A stretch of 64,000 nt of DNA from CAVUCH01 sp963697705 (lineage in GTDB: Bacteria > Acidobacteriota > Vicinamibacteria > Vicinamibacterales > JAENWD01). Made by a program: the position numbers and the translations under genes. Every line of letters begins with the position of its first letter. Position 1 is the first letter of the stretch. The notes beneath the pieces are model-generated. The model had not been told where the DNA came from and ran no database searches. It worked only from the letters and a program-made list of their open reading frames with translations. Shown here piece after piece: positions 17,274 to 25,022 of the stretch. Location of the stretch: the NCBI GenBank assembly GCA_963697705.1, contig CAVOPA010000017.1, forward strand, positions 1,426,001 to 1,490,000, read 5' to 3'.

Positions 17274-18314
17274 GCTGCCGCTCCGCACCTTCGCGGCGTA
17301 GGGGTTCCCGCCGAGCGCGTTCGAGATGTCGGCAATCGCCTTCTGCGCGCGCACGCTGTTGCCCGCGTCGTCGAGCGGCGGCGAGACGACGGCGATGCCG
17401 AACTTGCCGGGCGAGACCGCGATGATGCCGCCGCCCACGCCGCTCTTCCCCGGGAGGCCGGTGTGATACAGCCACTTGCCCGAGTCGTCGTACAGGCCCG
17501 CAGTCGCCATCACGGCGAGCACGCCCGGCACCTTGTCGGCGTCGATCACCTGCTTGCCGGTGACCGGGTTCTTGCCCCCGCTGGCCAGCGTCGCGGCCAT
17601 CATCGCCAGGTCCTTCGCGTTGACGCCAATCGAGCACTGGCGCGTGTAGAGATCGACCGCCTGCTGCCAGTTGTCCTTGATGTAGCCGTAGGCGAGCATG
17701 AGCGCGCCGATGGCCTGGTTCCGCTGGTTGGTGTCGGACTCCGACTTGTAGACGTCCTGGAGCACGGTCAGCGAGCGCCCCGCGGCATCGTTGTGGAAGC
17801 CGATGATCTTCTTCCACACCTCGTCACCGGTCGCACCCTTCACCATGCTGGTCGCAGAGATCGCGCCCGGGTTGACGAGCGGGTTCATCTCGGGCGAACC
17901 CGTGCCGACGACGGTCTTGACGGCTTCGACCGCGATGATCGAGTTGAACCGCGCGCCGGTGGCGTCGACGCCGATCCGCTTCTCGATCGCCTCCAGGCCC
18001 TGCTCCTGGATCACCTCGGCCATCGTGAAGACCTTCGAGATCGACTGGATCGACACCTCGGTGTTGATGTCGCCGGCGGTGTAGACCTTGCCCTCGGGCG
18101 TCACGACGGCGATGCCGAACAGGTTGGGATCGACCTTGGCGAGCGCCGGGATGTAGTCGGCGTTCTTGCCTTCCTGCAGACTCTTGTACTTCGCGTAGGC
18201 GGCATCGACGGCCGCCTGGATCTCGGCCGGCGCCTGCGCCCGGAGCGCGGGCGCGGTGACACCGATCGCCACGAGGCATGACGCGATGGAGACCGTCCGT
18301 ATCAGTCGGTTCAT
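17271..18314 (-). CDS. glsA: Exported glutaminase A
   Basis: Glutaminase hydrolyses glutamine to glutamate and ammonia with a serine beta-lactamase-like fold. The 347-residue product has a signal peptide (residues 1-27, ALRAQA), so it is probably periplasmic, which is unusual for this family. The catalytic Ser91-x-x-Lys94 is in IQSISKVFTM, followed by EMNPLVNPGAI, YKSESDTNQRNQAI, GKNPVTGKQ and KSGVGGGIIAVSPGKFGIAV, all family blocks. The start ATG 18314 lies four bases after the end of the next gene upstream (18319), so the two are probably co-transcribed. It is a close tandem paralogue of the glutaminase domain encoded at 19500-20545. Confidence 0.95.
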   Translation of the reverse strand: MNRLIRTVSIASCLVAIGVTAPALRAQAPAEIQAAVDAAYAKYKSLQEGKNADYIPALAKVDPNLFGIAVVTPEGKVYTAGDINTEVSIQSISKVFTMAEVIQEQGLEAIEKRIGVDATGARFNSIIAVEAVKTVVGTGSPEMNPLVNPGAISATSMVKGATGDEVWKKIIGFHNDAAGRSLTVLQDVYKSESDTNQRNQAIGALMLAYGYIKDNWQQAVDLYTRQCSIGVNAKDLAMMAATLASGGKNPVTGKQVIDADKVPGVLAVMATAGLYDDSGKWLYHTGLPGKSGVGGGIIAVSPGKFGIAVVSPPLDDAGNSVRAQKAIADISNALGGNPYAAKVRSGS

Positions 18315-18318
18315 CGGG

Positions 18319-20545
18319 CTACCCTCCGAGCTTGTGCGAGAAGTTGTACTTGAACGAGAACTGCACCTTGAACCCGTCGCTCTGGAACCCGTCCGAGAAG
18401 TTCTCGCGGCGGCCCCACTGGAGTTCGCCGCCCATCATCACGTTCGGGGCCGGGTAATACAGAAGGTTGCCAAGCGCGTACTTTCCGACCCTGAAGGCGT
18501 CGGGGGCCTGGGCATCGGTGTTGTCGTTGTCCTGCATCGAGTAGCCGACCGCGCTCGTGAACTTCTTGCTCCAGGTGTGATCCAGGAACGCGGCGTAGGC
18601 CACGATCGGTATGGGTGAGCCGACGATCGGCGTGACCGGATTCGACAAGTTTTTCTCGATGCCGATGTCGATCGGCGAGTCGTTCATCTCGTTCTGGACG
18701 CCTTGGCCGGCGGTGAACTGCATCCGCAGGACGTCGTTGTCGCCGAACTTGACGTTCGAGCTGACGTTCCATCCCCACCCGGTGGCGTCTCCGGAAAGAT
18801 CGAATGCGTCGTCGAGGGTGTCATCCCAGTTGATGCGCCGCAGGATCCCAGCGGTTCGCAGGTAGCCCCATTTCCCGGTGTACCTGTACGCCGCCGCGAA
18901 ATCGGGCAGCGGGAAGCGGGCACGGATGTTCTGAAGCTCGATACGGTCGGAGTAGATCCCCTGGTCGCCGCTGGCGCCCGGCCGCACGAGTGCGAACATC
19001 AGGTTGCTCTTGTCGGTGCTGATCGCCGTGTAACGGAGCTGCACGTTGCGGAACCATGGAATACCGGTGGGCCCCCAGTATTCCAGCGTGTTGGGGTACA
19101 CGTCCGGATCGCTGAACGGGCTCCAGGTACTGGCCGGCTCCGATCCGACCGAGCTCTCCCCATGCATGGCGCAGGCGGAAGGTCGTTTGCCCGGAATCGA
19201 CGCCCGTGCCGAACAGCTCGAACTCGAAGATGGTCTTGATTTCGCCGACTGCGGTCGGCGTGGACGCCTTGACGCCAAGGCGGCTCTGACGCACGCCCGC
19301 GAACGTGTTGTTGTTCTCACCGAACTGGTTGGCGAACTTCGGTAGCTTGGTGACCCGCAGGGTGTCGAACCATTGGGGGTCGATCTGCTTGAAGTCGTGC
19401 CCGATGTCGAGCATCGCGAAGCCGTAGATCTCCATGCTCGGCTTTGGCGCTGTGGCCTCGATGGTGACTTGGGTCTTGGAGGCGGACTGCGGCCCGCCGC
19501 CGAGCGGATTGCCGCCGAGCGCGTTCGAGATGTCGGCGATCGCCTTCTGCGCCCGCACGCTGTTGCCTGCGTCGTCGAGCGGCGGTGACACGACCGCAAT
19601 GCCGAACTTGCCGGGCGACACGGCGATGATCCCGCCGCCGACCCCGCTCTTGGCCGGCAGGCCGGAGTGGTACAGCCACTTGCCCGAGTCGTCGTAGAGT
19701 CCCGCGGTCGCCATCACGGCGAGCACGCCGGGCACCTTGCCCGCGTCCACCACCTGCTTGCCCGTTACCGGGTTCTTGCCGCCGTTGGCCAGCGTGCCGG
19801 CCATGACCGCGAGGTCTCTCGCGTTCACGCCGATCGAGCACTGGCGGGTGTAGAGGTCCACGGCCTGCCGCCAGTCCCCCTTGATGTAGCCGTAGGCGAG
19901 CATGAGCGCCCCGATCGCCTGGTTGCGCTGGTTGGTATCCGACTCGGACTTGTAGACGTCCTGTATGACGGTGAGCGGCCGGCCGGCCGCATCGTTGTGG
20001 AAGGCGATGATCTTCTTCCACACTTCGTCGGAGCTCGGGCCCTGCACCATGCTCGTCGCCGAGATCGCCCCCGGGTTGACGAGCGGGTTCATCTCCGGGG
20101 CACCGGCGCCCGCCGTCGTCTTCACCGCCTCGACGGCGATGATCGAGTTGAACCGTGCGCCGGTGGCATCGACGCCGATCCGCTTCTCGACCGATTCCAG
20201 CCCCTGTTCCTGGATGACCTGCGCCATCGTGAACACCTTGGAGATCGACTGGATCGACACCTCGGTGGTGATGTCGCCCGCGGTGTAGACCTTGCCGTCG
20301 GCGGTCACGACCGCGATCCCGAACAGGTTCGGATCGACCTTGGCCAGCGCCGGGATGTAGTCCGCGTTCTTGCCTTCCTGCAGGCCCTTGTACTTGGCGT
20401 AGGCCGCGTCCACGGCGGCCTGGATGGCGTCGGCGCCCTGCGCCTGCAGTGCCGGCCCCATGGTCACCAGCCCGGCGACCACGGCCAGAGCCAGCGCGAG
20501 ATGTGTGAATCGATGCATCTGCCGCGTGGATTGTGTTCGTCTCAT
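18319..20545 (-). CDS. Glutaminase fused to a DcaP-like outer-membrane porin (with +1 frameshift)
   Basis: The N-terminal half is an exported glutaminase: a signal peptide (ALQAQG), IQSISKVFTM with the catalytic Ser and Lys, and KSGVGGGIIAVSPGKFGIAV. It runs without a stop through a linker (LGGGPQSASKTQVTIEATAP) into a DcaP-type porin starting SMEIYGFAMLDIGHDFKQID. The porin continues to about 19126, where one extra base shifts the frame; the remainder (STWSPFSDPDVYPNTLEYWG and onwards) is in the neighbouring frame and ends in an aromatic strand and KYNFSHKLGG. Corrected length is about 740 residues. The ATG 20545 has a strong GAGGGAGGA. The fusion itself lies in one open frame and does not depend on the frameshift repair. 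Confidence 0.85.
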
Positions 20546-20585
20546 GAGTCCGTCCTCCCTCAATGCCGAGGCACAGGCGCCGGCG

Positions 20586-21710
20586 TCAGTTGCTCGCCTT
20601 CGCGTGGGCCTGTTCCCACGCCCGCACGCGTCGTCGTCCTTCATCGAACAGCCGCTCGTAGTTTCCCTTGCGCAGCTTCTCGCTCGCCTCCGGCGTGAGC
20701 TTCGCGAAGAGGGGTGCGTACATGTCGTAGACCTTGAGGTACTTCGCCTGCTCCGTGGGAGCGACTTCGTCGGTGCCGAACAGGAAGCGGTCAGGGAACC
20801 GGTTGATCAGGTCGGCAGTCGCCTGGGTGGCGTCCGGGGAGGCGACCACGTATTTCGCGACCTCGTCCCAGGAGATGTCGACGTACAGGTTCGGCAGGTT
20901 CGACAGCCCGCGTTCCATGATGGCGAGTTGATCCTTCAGCGGGCGCACGATGCGCCCGAGCCCGGCGTGCGCCCAGATGACCGTGGCGTTCGGGTGCCGT
21001 TTGATCAGGTCGCGCAGCTGCACCACCTGGTACGGGTCCTGCCCCGGCCTCGGGAACGGCATGTCCACGTCGTTGTGCAGGATCGCGACGAGGCCGGCCT
21101 CGCCGACGATGTCCAGGATGCGATCGAGCGCGGGGTTCAGGAGGCTGGCCGTCTCGCCGGCGATCTTCGAGGAGACGAACTCCTTGTGGATCGTGAACTC
21201 GCCGATCCCCGAGAACACGCCGGGAAACGTCGTCAACACGCGCCTGATGTGATCGGCCGCGTACATGTCCGCCGGGTTGAACCCGGTGATCATCGGGTCG
21301 AAGCGCGCCTGCTCCTCCTTGGTGAGGGCGCGGTACTGCATCGCGATGTAGGCGTCGGTGAACGAGTAGTAGTAGAGCGGCGCGTCGGTCTGCAGGTAAT
21401 ACGTCGGGGCGAAGTCGCCGGTGTTGCCGTACGCCCATTGCTGCTGCAGCGGGATCCCGAACAGCGTCGATCGCCCGACCTTGTTCCCCATGATCTTCAG
21501 GAAGTCACGGATGTCGGTGCCCTGCTGCACGTAGTTGGTCAGGTGAAAATGCGAGTCGTTCACCACGTAGCCGCCGGTGGATGCGGCGCCGGTCCCCTGG
21601 CTCACCGTGGCCGCCGTGTCTGTCGCGCGCCGCGGGCCGGCACCGAAGACGACGAACGTCGAGATGAGCGCGCCGGCGACCCCGACCCCGAGCGTTGCTC
21701 TGCCACTCAT
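20586..21710 (-). CDS. Amidohydrolase 2-family protein (TIM barrel), exported
   Basis: The 374-residue product opens with a hydrophobic segment that may be a signal or anchor (VGVAGALISTFVVFGAG). The mature part is an amidohydrolase-2 barrel: an HFH motif near residue 54 (NDSHFHLTNYV), GEFTIHKEF, VAILHNDVDMPF, VIWAHAGLGR and FLFGTDEVAP with the late Asp. These are the metal-ligand positions of the family, whose members hydrolyse or decarboxylate carboxylated rings and lactones. The substrate is not known. It lies 41 bases upstream of the glutaminase-porin start and 46 bases downstream of a DUF3011-barrel gene, in one leftward unit. Confidence 0.85.
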   Translation of the reverse strand: MSGRATLGVGVAGALISTFVVFGAGPRRATDTAATVSQGTGAASTGGYVVNDSHFHLTNYVQQGTDIRDFLKIMGNKVGRSTLFGIPLQQQWAYGNTGDFAPTYYLQTDAPLYYYSFTDAYIAMQYRALTKEEQARFDPMITGFNPADMYAADHIRRVLTTFPGVFSGIGEFTIHKEFVSSKIAGETASLLNPALDRILDIVGEAGLVAILHNDVDMPFPRPGQDPYQVVQLRDLIKRHPNATVIWAHAGLGRIVRPLKDQLAIMERGLSNLPNLYVDISWDEVAKYVVASPDATQATADLINRFPDRFLFGTDEVAPTEQAKYLKVYDMYAPLFAKLTPEASEKLRKGNYERLFDEGRRRVRAWEQAHAKASN

Positions 21711-21756
21711 GTCTGCGTGCTCCTTGCCGTCGCGTCTCAGCCGCGAGGCCTCCCGG

Positions 21757-23316
21757 TCAGAAGTTCAGCTCGAGGTTCAGGTGAATCGCGTCGCCGCTGG
21801 CGCCGACCGGCAGCGGATACGCGGTGTAGCCCACGGGTGAGTGATCGACGTGGATCCATTCCGTGTTCACCCGGAAGCCGCGCTCTCGTGCCGGATAGAA
21901 GTTCGCGCCGCCGCGCACCTCCCACGGGTTGCCGAAGTCACCGTAGATCCCGGAATTCCCGAAGTACACCTGGACCACCTTGGGCACCAGCATCGCGGAC
22001 GCCTGCACCTGGTAGCCGTGATCGCTGATGTCGGGAACCGCGCCGGTGTTGGGGCCCTCGTAGTCGCTCAGCCAGCGCCAGTACCATTCGGCTTCGAGCG
22101 ACATGCCCTTGTACTTCAGGCCGCCGTCCACGCTCGACATCCGGTACTTGACGCGCTCGACGGTGATCCCGGGACCGAACAGATCGGGCGTGAAGATGCT
22201 GCTGCCGTCGCTCAGTCGAATCTGGGTGTTCTCGATCGCGTTCGTCCCCGGCTGACTCTGCTTGTCCTCCGTGCTCGACGTGTAGTGCACGGCCAGCCGC
22301 GTCGCCAGCTTCTCGTGGAAGTCGTAGTCGCCGAAGGTGCCGTACAGGCCGAACTCGCCCGTCGTGGGCAGCCACTGGAGCATGTAGGACTGCGTGTCGA
22401 GGGTGTTGTCCATCTGCGCCGCGCTCACGCCGAGCGTGCTCAGGTTGTTGGCCAGCGCCGCCATGTACTTGAACTTCGTGGCGAGCTCGCCCTTGAGCCA
22501 TACACCGGACGTGTAGGAAGGGCGAAAGTACTCGTCGGCGATGAGGCGGTCGTCCACGCCGAGCCAGTAGGGGAACTGGCCTTCGGTGCTGCGGACACCG
22601 GGCAGGCTCGTGATGCCGGCGCCGAGCGTCACGTACCGGTTGAACACGTAGCTGATGTTCCCGGCGCCGACGACCTGCGCGGGATCGCCCTGCGACGGGT
22701 TCGACGACCAGACATAGAGGTAGTACCGGAACTTCGGCGTCAGGAACCAGCCGGAGAACGGCAGGAAGAACTTGTTCAACTGGAAGTCTTCGCGCCGCTG
22801 TAACGTCTTCACGTTGCCGAACGCGTCCGTGTACGTCTCGTCGAGTCCCTTCTGATTGAGATAGCGCGCGTAGCTGAAAAGGCGGATGTACATCTCGCCC
22901 TTGTCGCCTTCGACGATCAGGAAACCGGCGTTCGGGACGTAACGCGGGGCTTCCTTTGTGGGCTCCGGCGTTACAGCCTCGACCGCCCCGGGACCAACGA
23001 TGAAGTCGGCCACGCAACCGTCCGCGACCCAGACGCCCTTGTCGGTGTAGCCCCAGGTCTTTCCCAGCAGACACGCGGACGCACCCGCCGACCGCGCGAG
23101 AATGACGCCTTTCGACGTGTCGGCCGGGCACTCCTGCCGTTGGCCGATCTCCGAACGGCACGTGATGATGACGGCACGAGGCCGCACGGCAGGCTGACCG
23201 GCCTGCTCGGACGACGGTGCCGGCGCCGTCCCGCCGGGGGACTGCGCCCGGGCTGGTCCGGCGAACGCCAGCGTCAGCGCGGTGCAAACGATTGATCGGC
23301 TGACACGATCTCTCAC
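21757..23316 (-). CDS. DUF3011 domain fused to an outer-membrane beta-barrel
   Basis: From GTG 23316 the product is 519 residues with a signal peptide (IVCTALTLAFAGPARAQ). After it comes a DUF3011-type module with paired cysteines: ITCRSEIGQRQECPADT, then ASACLLGKTWGYTDKGVWV and ADGCVADF. A linker leads to a barrel with aromatic-rich strands (FRYYLYVWSSNP, EAEWYWRWLSDYEGP) that ends in IHLNLELNF. The barrel resembles phosphate-selective or OprP-like porins that bring in anions or small polar substrates. The frame stays open to about 23562 but that part looks non-coding. The domain combination suggests that the periplasmic module gates or recognises the barrel; this is an inference. Confidence 0.75.
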   Translation of the reverse strand: MRDRVSRSIVCTALTLAFAGPARAQSPGGTAPAPSSEQAGQPAVRPRAVIITCRSEIGQRQECPADTSKGVILARSAGASACLLGKTWGYTDKGVWVADGCVADFIVGPGAVEAVTPEPTKEAPRYVPNAGFLIVEGDKGEMYIRLFSYARYLNQKGLDETYTDAFGNVKTLQRREDFQLNKFFLPFSGWFLTPKFRYYLYVWSSNPSQGDPAQVVGAGNISYVFNRYVTLGAGITSLPGVRSTEGQFPYWLGVDDRLIADEYFRPSYTSGVWLKGELATKFKYMAALANNLSTLGVSAAQMDNTLDTQSYMLQWLPTTGEFGLYGTFGDYDFHEKLATRLAVHYTSSTEDKQSQPGTNAIENTQIRLSDGSSIFTPDLFGPGITVERVKYRMSSVDGGLKYKGMSLEAEWYWRWLSDYEGPNTGAVPDISDHGYQVQASAMLVPKVVQVYFGNSGIYGDFGNPWEVRGGANFYPARERGFRVNTEWIHVDHSPVGYTAYPLPVGASGDAIHLNLELNF

Positions 23317-23512
23317 AAGGGGTCTCTGCGTATGGAAAACGCGAGCGCGCTTCGCTCGCGATTGGCAATCAAGGTGTCCAACAGGCAGAGAGCAGGACTG
23401 GTGCCGTGACGCGGCGACGCGGGGAATCTGACAGAAGTCGCGTGTCTGGAAGGCGATAGCGTCGTCGAGTGGCCGCGCGATCACATGGACGGCTCCGCAG
23501 ACTCGGAGGGAC

Positions 23513-23526
23513 TCCGATATATCGGA
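23513..23526. promoter_or_regulatory. Putative operator, perfect palindrome TCCGATATATCGGA (site 2)
   Basis: A perfect 14-bp palindrome about 200 bases upstream of the DUF3011-barrel start. It is preceded by CTCGGAGGGAC, which site 3 shares almost exactly. It matches the consensus of the other five sites. Confidence 0.45.
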
Positions 23527-23618
23527 CCGCCCCGCTTGCGCGGTTCCAGTTTGTCTGCTCAATGCGGAGCCGAAGCTTCTAATCCGGTGCTCGCCTGTGT
23601 TGTCACCGCATCCGTCAC

Positions 23619-23681
23619 GTGGGGCAGGGCTTCAGCCCTGCAAATCGCGCTCGCAAGCAGGCCTGAAGGCCTGCCCCACAT
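23619..23681. repeat. GGGGCAGGG inverted repeat D1
   Basis: Two arms, TGGGGCAGGGCTTCAGCCC and the near complement GGCCTGAAGGCCTGCCCCA, are separated by about 18 bases. Each arm is itself a short palindrome. Related single arms occur at 35803-35822 and 51283-51311. Confidence 0.8.
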
Positions 23682-23926
23682 GACTACACAAGTGAATCGC
23701 GGGTTTAGTGGAACGTACCCGAGAGCGGTGCTGCGATGACGCAGTCCACTGTGAGCGGTCGGCATAGGCCCGGCGAAGCGCCGTGCGGGTGGTGTTTCAG
23801 CAGCCGATGTAGCGGAGAGTCGTGTGCTCGAGGATGGCCCCCTGCGCGGACCCATCTCGTGCCGGAGTCACCAGCACGGGATGACCGGCCGACCTTTGGG
23901 ATCCGCGCAGGGCCGAAGCCGGGGGT

Positions 23927-24487
23927 CTACTTCTTCGCGATGGCGGACAAGCGGACCGCCTCGGTGCCGTAGTCGTCGACCACGATGGCATCGTTGGTCC
24001 CGACCTTCAGCTTCGCCGCCGGCGCCAGGTCGCCACCGGTCCCCTTGCCCGACGAGTCCACTTCGAACGTCGCGAACGCGAGATCGTATCCGGCCTTGGG
24101 CTTCGCGTCGGGAGCGCCGGCGCCAATGTGCAGGAGCGGCTGGGACGCGACCACGGTCACGAGCCGGCCGCCGGCGGTGTCGATCGCGCGCGCGAAGCGG
24201 AGCCCTGCCTTTTGATCGCCCACTTGAATGGTGCCCGACTCGGGCATCGCATCGAGCGCCTTCTTGAGCGCCGTGCTGCCACCAGACTTCAGCCCCGCAA
24301 TCGCGGTCCCGCGCTCGGCGTCGGTCGTCCACCGGGTGATGGTAATGACCACCGGCGCGGTGGCTGACGCGCCAGCCGCTGTCTTGAGCGTAGCGGTGGC
24401 CGTGAAGGTCTCGGGAGCCGACTGAGCTGCCGCGGGTGATGCCACGAGCAGGCCAAGGGCGAGGGCGAACCAGACCGACATACGCAT
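23927..24487 (-). CDS. Secreted protein of unknown function
   Basis: The 186-residue product has a signal peptide (WFALALGLLVASPAAAQ). The mature part has a repeating beta pattern: TFTATATLKTA, APVVITITRWTTDAE, then GLKSGGSTALKKALDAM and a segment TIQVGDQKAGLRFARAI. I cannot assign a family. The start is ATG 24487 with GGAGGGA six bases before it. It is the last gene of the leftward cytochrome cluster, 143 bases after the monoheme cytochrome gene; a link to that cluster is only positional. Confidence 0.7.
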   Translation of the reverse strand: MRMSVWFALALGLLVASPAAAQSAPETFTATATLKTAAGASATAPVVITITRWTTDAERGTAIAGLKSGGSTALKKALDAMPESGTIQVGDQKAGLRFARAIDTAGGRLVTVVASQPLLHIGAGAPDAKPKAGYDLAFATFEVDSSGKGTGGDLAPAAKLKVGTNDAIVVDDYGTEAVRLSAIAKK

Positions 24488-24630
24488 AAAGTCCCTCCTG
24501 TAACGGACAGAGTTCGACGGCCTGCATGATTGCACAGCACGGGTTTCGACCACCAGCGTTCCCGACTGCGTTCCGGACGTCAGTCTCCGTCGATTGGAGG
24601 ACCTCGCGTCTCGGCAGAGCTGAGCCCGTC

Positions 24631-24987
24631 CTACTTCAGGCTCTGCAGGTAGGCGACAAGTCCGTCGAGGTCCGCGGCCGGCAGACTGCCGTACTTGTTC
24701 GGCATCGGCGGCTTCTTGGTGGATTTCGTCTTCGCGGTCATTTCAGTCGGATGCGTAATCCACTGGCGGATGTCGTCGGCCGTCAGCTTGCCGCCGACGC
24801 CGTCGAGCGGATTGCTCTTGCTGCCTTTGCCGGCGATGGCATGACACATCTGGCACTTCTGTGCGGCATAGACTTCCTGTCCGTGCTTGATCTGCGCCGC
24901 GTCCTGGGCCGCAGCTGAGCGCGCGGTCGCCGTCGTAACCGCAAGCGCGAGCGCGACCGTGACTAGAGCCGTTCTCGTGATTCGCAT
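24631..24987 (-). CDS. Monoheme cytochrome c (class I-like), exported
   Basis: This small periplasmic electron carrier (118 residues) has a signal peptide (ALAVTTATARSAAAQ), one heme site CQMCH at 45-49 and a probable Met95 ligand in KKPPMPNKYG, with the C-terminal helix LDGLVAYLQSLK of class I cytochromes. ATG 24987 has GGAGGC just before it. It follows the MtrB/PioB-like barrel gene by 35 bases and probably feeds electrons to, or takes them from, the decaheme cytochrome of the same operon. The partner assignment is inferred from position. Confidence 0.9.
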   Translation of the reverse strand: MRITRTALVTVALALAVTTATARSAAAQDAAQIKHGQEVYAAQKCQMCHAIAGKGSKSNPLDGVGGKLTADDIRQWITHPTEMTAKTKSTKKPPMPNKYGSLPAADLDGLVAYLQSLK

Positions 24988-25022
24988 GGAGCCTCCAAAA
25001 GACATTCGCCGTTGCTCGTAAT

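Larger units (their letters stand above)
23317..23926. other. 610-bp non-coding region
   Basis: Upstream of the DUF3011-barrel gene. It contains a small hairpin (GCGAGCGCGCTTCGCTCGCG, about 23341-23360), the perfect palindrome at 23513-23526, the GGGGCAGGG repeat D1 and nothing gene-like. Confidence 0.6.
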
